Source: an uncultured Desulfuromonadales bacterium
GTDB lineage: Bacteria; Desulfobacterota; Desulfuromonadia; Desulfuromonadales; Geopsychrobacteraceae
DNA: 64,000 nt
NCBI GenBank assembly: GCA_947259685.1
Contig: CAMYNC010000034.1
Location: forward strand, 1-64,000
Reading direction: 5' to 3'
How positions within the stretch are numbered: position 1 is the stretch's first letter; every line of letters starts with the position of its first letter. Shown here in pieces: positions 54,108-64,000 of this stretch. The notes beneath the pieces are model-generated. The model was not told where the DNA came from and searched no databases. It saw only the letters and a program-made list of their open reading frames with translations. Made by a program: the position numbers and the translations under genes.

Positions 54108-54998
54108 ATGCTTGACTATAAATTGATCGAAGCGCTGGCCAAGGTTATTCAGCAGGGTGGTTTCGAACGCGCGTCACGGGTGCTCTGCCTGACCCAGTCA
54201 GCGGTTTCGCAGCGGGTCCGCCAGCTGGAAGAGGTCTGCGGCCAGGTATTGCTGACCCGTAGCTCACCGCCGCGGCCGACTGCCGCCGGGCAGGCGCTGC
54301 TGAAACACTATCAGCAGGTGAGCCTCTTGGAAGAAGGTTTGAGCCAGGAATTACTGGCACAACCTGCCGCCGGGCCGAGCAACCTGGCGATCGGTATCAA
54401 CGCCGACAGCCTGGCCAGCTGGTTTCTCGAAGCGGTCAAGCCGCTCTTGCGGCAGCCGGAGGTGTTGATCGATCTGCGCGTCGACGACCAGGAGCAGACC
54501 CACAAATATCTGCGCGATGGCGAGGTGATCGGCTGCATCAGTACCGAACCGGGTGCGATCCAGGGTTGCCGGGTGGACTACCTGGGGCGGATGGAGTATC
54601 GGTTGTTAGCAACCCCGGAATTTGCTGAGCGCTGGTTTGGCCAAGGTCTCAGTCTGGCGGCCACAGAAAAGGCTCCAGCGGTGATCTTCAACAGCAAAGA
54701 TCGCTTGCACCAGCGCTTTTTCGAGCAGTTTCTCGGCGGCAGCCCGGAAAAATTTCCCGCCCATTACACCCCTGCACCTGAAGCGTTTTTGCAAATGATT
54801 CTGCAAGGATATTGCTATGGCATGCTGCCCCACTGGCAGAGTGCTGAGCCCCTGCAGGCAAAACGCTTGCAAGAACTGCTGCCGGGGGTGAGCCTGCCGG
54901 TGGAGCTCTACTGGCACTGCTGGAACTTGGAATCGGCGCCACTGCAAGCCTTCTCCCGACAACTGGTAAACGAGGCCAAGCGGTTGCTTTCCAGATAG
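54108..54998 (+). CDS. argP: LysR-family regulator ArgP (IciA)
   Basis: This 296-residue protein has an N-terminal winged HTH (LIEALAKVIQQGGFERASRVLCLTQSAVSQRVRQLE) and a LysR effector-binding domain of full length. Sequence features such as LAIGINADSLASWFLEAV are ArgP-like. It senses arginine/lysine and activates the divergent exporter gene argO. Confidence 0.92.
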   Translation: MLDYKLIEALAKVIQQGGFERASRVLCLTQSAVSQRVRQLEEVCGQVLLTRSSPPRPTAAGQALLKHYQQVSLLEEGLSQELLAQPAAGPSNLAIGINADSLASWFLEAVKPLLRQPEVLIDLRVDDQEQTHKYLRDGEVIGCISTEPGAIQGCRVDYLGRMEYRLLATPEFAERWFGQGLSLAATEKAPAVIFNSKDRLHQRFFEQFLGGSPEKFPAHYTPAPEAFLQMILQGYCYGMLPHWQSAEPLQAKRLQELLPGVSLPVELYWHCWNLESAPLQAFSRQLVNEAKRLLSR

Positions 54999-55073
54999 TC
55001 AGCTGTTGTACTCCTGTAGTTTCGGGCTAAAATGAAAGTAACGGGGGTGGACTTTAAGCGAAGGGAGGCCGCA

Positions 55074-55244
55074 ATGATTGAGCTGAAACTGAATGATGCC
55101 GAAGAAAAGGTGCTTGCCGAAACGCTCGAAACCAGCCTGGGACGCTTGCGGGATGAAATCTCCCATACCGACGCGCGTGACTACCGGGACTTCCTCAAGG
55201 AGCGGAAGGAGATTCTCCTTAAGTTACGGGAAAAACTTCACTAA
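55074..55244 (+). CDS. Small acidic/helical protein of unknown function
   Basis: A 56-residue protein (MIELKLNDAEEKVLAETLETSL..., ending LREKLH) is predicted to be one long helical hairpin. GGGAGG lies 6 nt upstream of the ATG at 55074; an earlier in-frame ATG at 55032 has no RBS. A terminator follows at 55269. No family recognised, but RBS, composition and terminator support a real gene. Confidence 0.68.
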   Translation: MIELKLNDAEEKVLAETLETSLGRLRDEISHTDARDYRDFLKERKEILLKLREKLH

Positions 55245-55268
55245 GCTTTATTTGCATCCTGCCTATTC

Positions 55269-55300
55269 AAGCCCTGCTGCCCAGTAGGGCTTTTTGTTTT
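55269..55300 (+). terminator. Terminator after the 56-residue gene
   Basis: AAGCCCTGCTG / CAGTAGGGCTT (one G-T pair) with a 2-nt CC spacer as loop region, followed by TTTGTTTTTT. Confidence 0.82.
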
Positions 55301-55499
55301 TTGCCGGCCAAAACCTCTATTCTTTCCTCATTGTTGCAAGAAAATAAGAAACCTCTAAAGAAAGCCTTTGCACCTGTCGATAAGAGCAGCAGCGTCTCTG
55401 CAAGCTGGACAAGCAGCTGCGACCTCATTTTCATCCTTATCTTAATTCGTCTTTGACAGGAGTGGGCCGTTTCCTCTTTTTACCAATAAGGACCTGCCT

Positions 55500-56882
55500 G
55501 TGAAGATCAAGCGCTGGACTCTGATCATCAGTTTTTTGTTTTGTCTACCGATTTGTGGTTGGGCGGAGCAGCAGCAGTATTTTTTTGGAACCGTACATGA
55601 TGCCGTCAGCGGAGCGGCGCTCAGTGGAATTGAAGTTCGTACCAGCGATACTCTGGTTTGGTCAGATGTCGACGGTCGCTTTAAACTTGAGACTGCCGGC
55701 GAGAATCTGATTGTCCGCGCCCCTGGCTATCGGCCGAAGCGGATCTCGCTTTCGGCCCCGTTGTCGATTCAGCTGCAACCAATCACGCCCAAAGCCCTTT
55801 ATCTGTCCTACTGGGCGGCTGATAGCCAGCAAAAGCGCCTGGCCATGCAGCAACTGCTGACCGATGCCGACATGAATGCGCTGGTTATCGACATCAAAAC
55901 CTCGCGTGGTGATATTGCCTATCGCAGTAAGGTCCCGCTGGCCGCCGCGGTTAAAGCCCAGAGAGTGCGCACCCTCAAAGATTTGCCTGAGTTTCTCGAA
56001 CAGCTGAAAGCGCAAGGAATTTACACTATCGCCCGGATCGTGGTTTTTAAGGATAACCGGCTGGCAAAAGGGCGGCCGGGGCTGGCGGTGCATGAGCTTA
56101 ATGCGCAGATCTGGGAGGATCGGGAGAAGCTCAGTTGGAGCGATCCTTTTAACCCGCTGGTCTGGGAGTATAATCTGGCGATTGCTGAAGAGGTGGCCGC
56201 GCTTGGGGTGGATGAGATTCAGTTCGATTACATCCGCTTCCCGGCAAAGTCAGATCTGGTGTTTTCCAAGCCGAATACCGGCGAAAACCGCGTTGCTGCG
56301 ATTAACGGTTTTCTGCAGCAGGCGAAACAGCGGCTGGCCAACTACCCGGTGATGATCTCGGCGAATATTTTCGGTTACATCTGCTGGAAACACAAAGATA
56401 ACAAAATCGGTCAGCGACTGGTCGATCTGGCCGAATCTGTCGATTATCTCGCGCCGATGCTTTATCCGTCCGGTTTTCCTCGTGGTATCCCCGGTTACAA
56501 AAATCCGCTTGCCAACCCCTACCAGGTGATCGCCAATTCGTTGCAGAAGGCGCAGCAACTCAGCGGTTTGTCGGCGGTACGTTTCCGCCCCTGGTTGCAG
56601 GCGTTTCGCGATTATGCCTTCGACCGCCGTTCCTTTAAGGCCGAGGCGGTCAACGCCCAAATCAATGCCAGCGATGCGGTGGGCAGCAACGGTTGGATGC
56701 TCTGGAATGCCTCCAGTCGTTTCAGCTTGGCTGGTTTGCGGCAGCAGATCCCGCTGGGTGAATTGAAACTGGCCGATGCCAGTCCTACCGCAGAGGCAAC
56801 GACCATGCTGACCCAGGCCGAAGCCGAAAAATCTCCACCTGAACCGTTGCCGGCATTGTCGCTAGAACCATTGCCGAATTAG
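55500..56882 (+). CDS. Putative glycoside hydrolase of the DUF4015 family
   Basis: This 460-residue exported protein starts at GTG 55500 (AAGGA 7 nt upstream) with a signal peptide (LIISFLFCLPICGWA). A short carboxypeptidase-regulatory-like domain (about 25-90, GTVHDAVSGAALSGIEV) precedes a TIM-barrel-like DUF4015 domain (about 100-400): NALVIDIKTSRGDIAY, YTIARIVVFKD, GVDEIQFDYIRFP and DYLAPMLYPSGFP. The family is predicted to hydrolyse glycans; no substrate is known. The C-terminus is a low-complexity Pro/Glu tail. Its 3' end overlaps the convergent kinase-phosphatase gene by 4 bp. Confidence 0.85.
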   Translation: MKIKRWTLIISFLFCLPICGWAEQQQYFFGTVHDAVSGAALSGIEVRTSDTLVWSDVDGRFKLETAGENLIVRAPGYRPKRISLSAPLSIQLQPITPKALYLSYWAADSQQKRLAMQQLLTDADMNALVIDIKTSRGDIAYRSKVPLAAAVKAQRVRTLKDLPEFLEQLKAQGIYTIARIVVFKDNRLAKGRPGLAVHELNAQIWEDREKLSWSDPFNPLVWEYNLAIAEEVAALGVDEIQFDYIRFPAKSDLVFSKPNTGENRVAAINGFLQQAKQRLANYPVMISANIFGYICWKHKDNKIGQRLVDLAESVDYLAPMLYPSGFPRGIPGYKNPLANPYQVIANSLQKAQQLSGLSAVRFRPWLQAFRDYAFDRRSFKAEAVNAQINASDAVGSNGWMLWNASSRFSLAGLRQQIPLGELKLADASPTAEATTMLTQAEAEKSPPEPLPALSLEPLPN

Positions 56883-57577
56883 TCAAACAGTAAAAACACC
56901 AGCAAGGTCACCACCGAGCCGAGCAGCGCACCGAGGCATACCTCTTTGGGACTGTGGATTTTCATCAATAGCCGACTCTGACTGACCAGTAAGGCCAGGA
57001 TCAGCACCAGCATGCTGATCAGAAAACCCGTGCCGGAGAGGACCACCGAGGTCGCGATAGAAAAGGCGATGGCGGTGTGGCCGCTCGGCATGCCGCCATG
57101 CAGCGGACTGCCGTAATTGTAGCGGGCTTTCAGCAGCACCACCAGGATCGCCACCATCAGCAGCGCGCCGATCGGAATGGTGCCCTGGGGTTGATTGATC
57201 AGAGTCGGCTGGCTGTCGAAGAGGGGGAAAATGTGTCCGGAAAGCACCAGGTAGCCGAGTGTGGCAGCACCGACGCTGGTGACCAGGACCGCACCGGCGG
57301 CGATATCCTTGGCCCGTTTGGCGAGTTCATGGTAGTCGCTGGTCACCAGGTCGACCAGGGCTTCGATGGCGGTGTTCATTAATTCCGCGAAGATCACCAG
57401 CACCGCAGCCAGCACCAACAGAAAAAATTCCAGCGCACTCACTTTGAAAAACAGCGCCAGCATCAGCACCGCGATTCCGGCGACAAAGTGATAGCGCAGA
57501 TGTTTTTCCTGCTTTACCGCCCAGAGAATTCCCTCGATCGCGCAATTCAGGCTTTCCACCCAGTTTTCCGGCTTCAT
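56879..57577 (-). CDS. DgkA-type lipid kinase fused to a PAP2 phosphatase domain
   Basis: This 232-residue membrane protein consists of two modules. Residues about 1-118 are a complete DgkA/undecaprenol kinase (three helices, AELMNTAIEALVDLV with conserved Glu and Asn). Residues about 130-232 are a PAP2-like phosphatase with PSGHT and SRLLMKIHSPKEV (S-R...H pattern, Glu where Asp is common). The first PAP2 motif (KxxxxxxRP) is not evident. The kinase would phosphorylate undecaprenol or diacylglycerol. The phosphatase would act on lipid (pyro)phosphates, so the fusion may recycle undecaprenyl carriers. Direct combination of opposing activities is the odd point. Confidence 0.85.
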   Translation of the reverse strand: MKPENWVESLNCAIEGILWAVKQEKHLRYHFVAGIAVLMLALFFKVSALEFFLLVLAAVLVIFAELMNTAIEALVDLVTSDYHELAKRAKDIAAGAVLVTSVGAATLGYLVLSGHIFPLFDSQPTLINQPQGTIPIGALLMVAILVVLLKARYNYGSPLHGGMPSGHTAIAFSIATSVVLSGTGFLISMLVLILALLVSQSRLLMKIHSPKEVCLGALLGSVVTLLVFLLFD

Positions 57578-57860
57578 TCCATTCCTTTCAGGTATTTCAG
57601 GGACTTACCCCTAAAAGATAGCAGTTGTCAGAAAAAGCACAATCGTTTCTCACTGGTTTACTTGTCGGGCAAAAGCGGATAATCTTTTATCCTTTTAAAA
57701 AGATCCCAAACCGGCTAGCCACCACTAACAGTAGGCGCTTTTAGGCGAGTCAGCAAGGGCACCAAGAAGGTGAAGGCTATTATCGGCGTGAAGCCTGCCT
57801 TGGCCCTGGGTATTATGGGGGGCTTGCTAAAGAGCTTTTACCGAAAAAAGGACTGAACCC

Positions 57861-59071
<1,211 letters not shown>

Positions 59072-59075
<4 letters not shown>

Positions 59076-60466
59076 CCGGAACTTCTTCCCGCAGCGCCAT
59101 TCTGTTCGCGGTCTGCATGGCGCATTTTCTGATGCCGTTCATGATGTCGGCAGTCGGTGTGGCGCTGCCGTCGATGGGGCGGGAATTCTCCGCCAGCGCC
59201 ATGCAACTGGGGCTGGTGGAGACCACTTACGTGCTGTCCGCGTCAATCTTTCTGCTGGCGATGGGCCGCTTCGGTGATATCCACGGCCGGCGGAAAATCT
59301 TTCAACGCGGCATCCTGTTTTTTACCGCCACCGGCGGCTTGATTTCTCAAGCCTGGTCGATCGAGGCGGTGATCGGCCTGCGTTTTTTGCAAGGGATGGG
59401 CGGGGCGATGGTGATGGCCACCAGCATGGCGATCGTGGTTTCTGCCTTCCCTACGAGCGAGCGGGGCAAAGCCCTGGGGATTGCCATCGCCAGCGTCTAT
59501 GCCGGGATCTCCTGCGGCCCCTTTTTCGGTGGCTACCTGGTCGCTTGGCTGGGCTGGCGCTCGCTGTTTTACCTGTTGATTCCGCTCGGCCTGTTCACTT
59601 ATTTGGTGACCCGGATAAAAATGAACGAAGAATGGGCCGAAGCGGCCGGCGAACCCTTCGACTGGTCCGGGGCGCTGGTTTACGCAGTGGCGATCCTGCT
59701 GCTGATCCTCGGGGTGTCTAATTTGAGTAAGGGCTGGTGGGCCTGGGGATTGTTGCTGACGGCGAATTTCGGCTTCGGTCTGTTCTTTTGGCTGGAAGCG
59801 CGGAGTAAGTACCCGATTCTCAATATCACCCTGCTGCGGGAAAATCGAGTATTCGCCCTAAGCAATCTGGCAGCCTTGTTCAACTATGCAGCGACCTTCG
59901 GAGTGACGTTTTTCTTGAGCCTCTACCTGCAGTACGTCAAAGGGATGGGGCCGCAGCAGGCCGGCACAGTATTAATCGTCCAACCGATCGTGCAGACCCT
60001 GTTTTCTCCGCTTTGCGGCCGGCTGTCCGACCGGGTTCCCGCATCGCTGGTGGCGACCAGCGGAATGACCCTCTGTGCCATTGGCCTGGCGCTGGCGGCA
60101 ACGCTCTCGGCGGGTTCCTCGCTGCTGATCGTCATCCTGCTGCTGGTCCTGCTCGGCGCCGGGTTTGCGCTGTTTTCCTCGCCGAATGTCAATCTGATCA
60201 TGGGCAGCGTTGCGCCGCGCTATCTCGGCGTCGCCTCGGGGCTCAATTCGAGCATGCGCACTCTGGGGATGATGACAAGCATGATGATCATCACCCTGAT
60301 TTTTTCCTACCTGATGCATGGCCAGCCGGTTACCCCTGAAACCCAGGCGGATTTTCTAAATAGCATGCGGCTGGCGTTGTTGATCTTCTGCGGCCTGTGT
60401 GTCATTGGTATCGGCTGTTCAATCGGTCGAGTCCAGAAATTGCCGGAAACGGAGACTATCTCATGA
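59072..60466 (+). CDS. MFS transporter, DHA2 (14-helix) drug/solute exporter type
   Basis: This 464-residue membrane protein has about 14 helices and the motif A-like MGRFGDIHGRRKIFQ near residue 65, with AVGVALPSMGREFSAS at the start. It is EmrB/QacA-like. It is coupled to the upstream S1 gene and the downstream EVE gene by ATGA overlaps. Substrate unknown. The link to an RNA-binding protein and an EVE protein is unusual. Confidence 0.88.
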
Positions 60467-60921
60467 ACTACTGGTTGATGAAATCGGAACCGAACTCCTT
60501 TGGTATCGATGATCTGGAAAAGATTCCACAGCAGACCGAACACTGGGACGGGGTGCGCAACTACCAGGCGCGCAACATGATGCGCGATGACATGAAAGTC
60601 GGTGACCAGGTGTTCTTCTACCACTCCAACTGCGAAACACCGGGCATCGTCGGCATCATGGAAGTGGTGCGCGAAAGCTATCCCGATCACACCGCGTTTG
60701 ATCCGCAGAGCAAATACTTCGATCCGAAAAGCGCTCCGGACCAGCCGCGCTGGTTCATGGTCGATATCAGGTACATCCGCCACACCAATAGAGTGATTCC
60801 ACTGACCGAACTGAAAGAACAGGAAGCGCTGGAAAATATGCCGCTGGTGCGCAAAGGCAACCGGCTGTCGATCATGCCGGTGAGCGAGCAGGAGTGGCAG
60901 TATATTCTGCGGCTGGAGTAG
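60463..60921 (+). CDS. EVE-domain protein
   Basis: This 152-residue single EVE domain has MNYWLMKSEPNSFGIDDL, WDGVRNYQARN and GDQVFFYHSNCETPGIVGIMEV, the conserved pocket residues of EVE/PUA-like modules. EVE domains bind modified bases in DNA or RNA. The ATG at 60463 has GGAG 8 nt upstream and overlaps the MFS stop codon. Confidence 0.92.
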   Translation: MNYWLMKSEPNSFGIDDLEKIPQQTEHWDGVRNYQARNMMRDDMKVGDQVFFYHSNCETPGIVGIMEVVRESYPDHTAFDPQSKYFDPKSAPDQPRWFMVDIRYIRHTNRVIPLTELKEQEALENMPLVRKGNRLSIMPVSEQEWQYILRLE

Positions 60922-61036
60922 GCTGCAAAGCTGAGCTCGCTTGAGTTATTGCCCATTTAGTTCTTGCCTCTGTCTGTCCCGTTGATTATTTTCCCTGCTA
61001 CTTACCCCTGTTGCCTATTTTATCACTGGAGAGAAA

Positions 61037-62446
61037 ATGCCAAAAGGAATCAGAATTGCTGTGCTGGCGGTGGTGTTGCTGCTGGCCGCTTACCTGGGCG
61101 CAACCTACCTGGTCGGTTATTTTACCCAAAAAGAATTAAGCCGGCAGTTAGCCATAGTATCAGCGCAAACAACCGGCCTGGAGACTGCCATTACCTCTTA
61201 CGACAGATCGTTCTTCTCCTCATCGGTCGTCACTGAATTGACCTTTTCAAGTCTTAAAACCGGTCAAGCAGCGGCACCGTCAATCATTTTCCAGAGTGAA
61301 TTACAGCATGGTCCATTGATCTTGGCTGGCGAGGCGGCACCGGCACTGTTGCTATTAAGTAGTGAATCGAAAATCGTGCAGACCACCGGTGGCTGGGCGG
61401 AGCTGCTGAACGAGATTCCAGAACTGAAAGAGCTGATCTTTACCGATCGGCTTACCTGTTTCTTGCAGTATCAGCACCATAGCGAATTTCCGGGCATGGA
61501 CCGCCAGCTGCTGGTTGATGGAAACCGCCTGTCACTGCAATTGTCGGCAATCACCGCTGATTTTACTGGTGAGCTGTGGCCGGAGATGACTCTGCAGGGG
61601 CAGGTTTTATTTCCTGCTGGCAAGCTTCAGTTGCCCGCCGAAGGTGTTGTTGTGGCGCAGCAGAACTTCAGTTTGGATCTGGATGTCCAGCAAATGATGC
61701 CAGCGCTTTATGCCGGCTCATCGATACTCAAGATCGAATCCTTGTTTGCCAGCAGCAGCAAACGCGGCGAGGAATTTTTTGTCGAGATGGATGCCCTTGA
61801 GATCAGTGCCATGGTTGATATGGTTAACGGGATGCTGGCAGAAAGAGTCACAGCTCAGCTGGAAAAGCTGCAGGTCAATGATGACACATACGGCCCGGTA
61901 CTGGCGGATATCGCCATCGGCAGTCTGGATGCTCAACTTCTCTCCCGTTATCAGCAGGAACTAAGCAGTGCCAAGAGGGTTCTCGTTACCAGTAAACAGA
62001 ATTCCCCAGCCTTTCAGCAACTGCAGCGGAAAATGCAGCAACTGGCGCTGCAGCTCCTTAAAAAATCTCCCCACCTCAAGCTTGCTCAGCTTGAGGTGAA
62101 GACACCCTTCGGCAAGTTGGTCAGCAGCGGGAAGGCGCAGATTAAAGGGACCCAGGTGCAGGGAATCGACCCGCCGGAACAACTGCTTGCCGCCCTGGTT
62201 GCCGATGCCGATCTGTTGATCAGCAAAGAATTAATCCAGGAAATTGTTCAGTTGACTATCGGCATCGATCTAAAAAGAAGAGGCATGCCCGCTGGACAGG
62301 CTGAACTGCAGGCACGGCAGCAGGCAAAAGCGGAAATTGAACGTTGGCTGGCAGACAGCATCCTGATCGATGCCGGCGATAACTATAGTTTGCAGGCAAA
62401 GGTTACCGGCGGTTCAGCCTTTGTGAATGGGCGGAAGGTGCAATAA
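61037..62446 (+). CDS. DUF945 (YdgA-like) family protein
   Basis: This 469-residue protein has one N-terminal membrane anchor (IAVLAVVLLLAAYLGATYLVGYF) and a large periplasmic part matching the DUF945 layout: LETAITSYDRSFFSSSVVTEL near residue 47, QHGPLIL near 95, a long helical centre and a C-terminal region. The family is conserved in proteobacteria but has no established activity. Single gene, with a terminator 30 bp downstream. Confidence 0.85.
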   Translation: MPKGIRIAVLAVVLLLAAYLGATYLVGYFTQKELSRQLAIVSAQTTGLETAITSYDRSFFSSSVVTELTFSSLKTGQAAAPSIIFQSELQHGPLILAGEAAPALLLLSSESKIVQTTGGWAELLNEIPELKELIFTDRLTCFLQYQHHSEFPGMDRQLLVDGNRLSLQLSAITADFTGELWPEMTLQGQVLFPAGKLQLPAEGVVVAQQNFSLDLDVQQMMPALYAGSSILKIESLFASSSKRGEEFFVEMDALEISAMVDMVNGMLAERVTAQLEKLQVNDDTYGPVLADIAIGSLDAQLLSRYQQELSSAKRVLVTSKQNSPAFQQLQRKMQQLALQLLKKSPHLKLAQLEVKTPFGKLVSSGKAQIKGTQVQGIDPPEQLLAALVADADLLISKELIQEIVQLTIGIDLKRRGMPAGQAELQARQQAKAEIERWLADSILIDAGDNYSLQAKVTGGSAFVNGRKVQ

Positions 62447-62770
62447 AACAACGTCCTTGCAACAAGCGTTTTTTACTGACCGGCGGCCGCAACAGGCGCC
62501 GGTTTTTTTCTGCAGGTCTTGTTCAGGGCCAGATAAAATTCTGGCTCAGCGATAAAAATCGCAGCGTGGGAGCTCTTTTATTCCCTGAAAGACCGATTTT
62601 CTATGCTTTGAGAGATCGATTTTCCCCTTTTTAAGTTACCGAAATTACATAAAATTGACCCGATATCCGGTCGTATTCCCATCGATGTCGAATGAAACGG
62701 TCGTTTGAATTCGCTAGGGTTAAGTCACAAGCGATATGCGATTGCGACGCTAACCCAAACGGAGGACAAC
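62447..62770. other. Spacer with terminator
   Basis: Beyond the terminator at 62479-62509, these 324 bp hold no gene. AT-rich sequence around 62580-62680 may contain the promoter of the next gene. Confidence 0.45.
62479..62509 (+). terminator. Terminator after the DUF945 gene
   Basis: ACCGGCG (62479-62485) pairs with CGCCGGT (62497-62503), followed by TTTTTT. Confidence 0.85.
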
Positions 62771-63199
62771 ATGAAAACGACATTGGCCCTATTGATTGCT
62801 GGACTTTTTTTGTTAACCCCAACGCTGGCCATGGCTGATCGTGACGGCCGCCGACACGATGATGGCCCGCGTCAACACAAGAGCTGGTCGAAGAAGGACC
62901 ATCAGGACAAGGATCGTCATCACTATCGCGACGATGATCGTCATGATAATTGGCGCAAGCACAAAGCCAGAAAACACTACAAAAAGCAGGTCCGTAAGCA
63001 TCGCCGCGACCACCGGCGGATGGAACATCGCGCATACCGTAGAGAGCATCGCCGTGACCACCGGCGGATGGAACGTCGCGAATACCGTAGAGAGCACCGT
63101 CGTGACCACCGCCGGGCAGCCAACCATTATGGTTCACACTATGACATTGCCGCGGTGATCTGGGGAGATCCGCACATTGCATTTAGGATTGTACGGTAA
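62771..63199 (+). CDS. Exported His/Arg-rich protein with 16-residue tandem repeats
   Basis: This 142-residue protein has a signal peptide (LALLIAGLFLLTPTLAMA) and a mature chain made mostly of Arg, His, Asp and Lys. A 16-residue unit (HRRDHRRMEHRAYRRE, then HRRDHRRMERREYRRE, then HRRDHRR) is repeated two and a half times, encoded by a 48-bp DNA repeat near 63000-63115. It ends with a non-repetitive GSHYDIAAVIWGDPHIAFRIVR. GGAGG precedes the ATG. Such sequences could bind metal ions, haem or nucleic acid, but no family is recognised. A terminator follows. Confidence 0.78.
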   Translation: MKTTLALLIAGLFLLTPTLAMADRDGRRHDDGPRQHKSWSKKDHQDKDRHHYRDDDRHDNWRKHKARKHYKKQVRKHRRDHRRMEHRAYRREHRRDHRRMERREYRREHRRDHRRAANHYGSHYDIAAVIWGDPHIAFRIVR

Positions 63200-63225
63200 A
63201 TTACTGGCTTTGTTGCCTTGCGTCG

Positions 63226-63259
63226 AAGGGTCGTCCTATTCTGGGGCGGCCCTTTTTTT
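63226..63259 (+). terminator. Terminator after the His/Arg-repeat gene
   Basis: AAGGGTCGTCC / GGGCGGCCCTT (with G-T pairs) is followed by a run of T. Confidence 0.72.
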
Positions 63260-63468
63260 ATCCATTTTGGCTATTAACTGAAGGTCATAGATCAAGGGAA
63301 ACTCGCCTTTTGCGCGGGCTCTGGCCCTGAGGTGACGACGATTGCCTAATATTCTGGCTTGGTCAATCAATAGTCCGCATAAAGTATGGCATGCTTTATG
63401 TTTAGTTAGTTTCTGTCCGGAAACGTCCAATAATACAGAACGGGAAAAACATGGAACAGGCCTGAATT

Positions 63469-64000
63469 ATGCCGCAACTATTAAACCGGCGTTTTCTGCA
63501 TATATTTGTTCTTCTGTCGGCGGGCTGCCTGCTGAGGGGAGAAGCGGCCCTGGGTCAAACCGCTTTGGGGGTGGAACTGCCTGCTGAATTGTCAATCCGC
63601 CGGGTGGCCCAGGCGCTACGCCTTGCCGCTTATTCCGAGCGACAGCTGGCGGGAAAAGTTCTGCTTGGCGAGTTTGGCGTTCCACCGCTGAACCCTGCTG
63701 GGGAACAACTATCGGCATCTGATGAAGCTGAAGAGCTCAAACCGGTTGTGCTCATACCCCATCAAAAAAATAATCAGATTATTGATATGGAAGCTCCCCC
63801 GCCACCTCGAATCCGCTTGCTTTCAACAATAACTCTCGGTTTTAGTGCCGTTTTTGAATACATTGTCGAGAAAAACTTCGACCTGAACAGCAAAGATGCA
63901 GATGACTTTTCTTCCTATGAATTTATCCTTCCAATCTCTTTTTCATATATCCCGGCCAAGGATTTTGCCTTTTTCCTGAGCGTAGATACCGGTCATATCT
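63469..64000 (+). CDS. Envelope protein, partial at the window edge
   Basis: An open frame from the ATG at 63469 runs past the end of the window (177 residues seen). It has a signal-peptide-like N-terminus (RFLHIFVLLSAGCLLRGEAALGQ), a linker rich in Pro and Glu, and then short amphipathic strands (IRLLSTITLGFSAVFEYIVEKNF, and YEFILPISFSYIPAKDFAFFLSVDTGH). This looks like the start of an outer-membrane beta-barrel. No family is assignable from this part. Confidence 0.7.
   Translation, partial: MPQLLNRRFLHIFVLLSAGCLLRGEAALGQTALGVELPAELSIRRVAQALRLAAYSERQLAGKVLLGEFGVPPLNPAGEQLSASDEAEELKPVVLIPHQKNNQIIDMEAPPPPRIRLLSTITLGFSAVFEYIVEKNFDLNSKDADDFSSYEFILPISFSYIPAKDFAFFLSVDTGHI

Overview
The window looks like a chromosomal segment of a metal- or electrode-reducing deltaproteobacterium of the order Desulfuromonadales. 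The evidence is a four-gene porin-cytochrome conduit with about 26 haems, a small c7/c3-type tetrahaem cytochrome, a two-subunit indolepyruvate ferredoxin oxidoreductase, a selenocysteine-containing SelD, a sigma-54 promoter and many intergenic palindromes. The genus cannot be fixed from sequence alone. I see no rRNA, tRNA, CRISPR array or intact insertion sequence.

Layout. 1-9.7 kb (minus strand): an operon livH-iorA-iorB-livM-livG-livF::paaK-livK that joins an amino-acid ABC importer to aryl-pyruvate oxidation and aryl-acetate activation. LivF and the CoA ligase are fused in one reading frame, and every junction that is not translationally coupled carries a structured repeat. 9.8-15.1 kb: an accessory patch with a VapBC-type and a ParS/RES-type toxin-antitoxin pair, an ABC ATPase next to a 5'-truncated permease that abuts a 5'-truncated pseudouridine synthase, a sialidase-like protein, an ABM protein and a dehalogenase remnant. 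15.2-18.5 kb: alkylation repair (AlkA-like glycosylase, AraC-MGMT fusion, an EamA transporter and a stand-alone Ada zinc domain). 18.8-20.1 kb: dodecin, small ORFs and decayed DNA. 20.1-24.5 kb (minus): a selenium operon with a PhnD-like binding protein, an ATPase, a double-length permease and SelD whose catalytic residue is encoded by UGA.

24.9-32.2 kb: an RluA-type synthase, a secreted Fn3-like protein, HspQ and an extABCD-like conduit (12-haem protein, beta-barrel, 5-haem lipoprotein, 9- or 10-haem lipoprotein). 32.8-35.1 kb: a sigma-54 promoter followed by a leader terminator, then a one-chain 3-oxoacid CoA-transferase and 3-hydroxybutyrate dehydrogenase. 35.4-46.1 kb: a membrane-anchored double glutaredoxin, a GlxA-type regulator, an EamA exporter, a PilZ protein, a Prc protease, secreted proteins of unknown role, PanE and a TPR protein. 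46.2-51.8 kb: housekeeping genes carD, ispD, ispF, glnS, cysS, then the tetrahaem cytochrome. 52-57.6 kb: a broken srkA, argO/argP as a divergent pair, a DUF4015-type protein and a DgkA-PAP2 fusion. 57.9-60.9 kb: a coupled S1-domain/MFS/EVE operon. 61-64 kb: a DUF945-like protein, a His/Arg-repeat secreted protein and a partial envelope protein that runs off the window.

The genes form several coherent modules: uptake and oxidation of aromatic amino acids, extracellular electron transfer, ketone-body or hydroxybutyrate use, and selenium uptake feeding selenophosphate synthesis. No single region is an obvious new defence or biosynthetic system. The least conventional items are the LivF-PaaK fusion in its repeat-studded operon, the sigma-54 promoter with a terminator in its leader, the Sec-SelD/selenium operon, the split Ada and the DgkA-PAP2 fusion.
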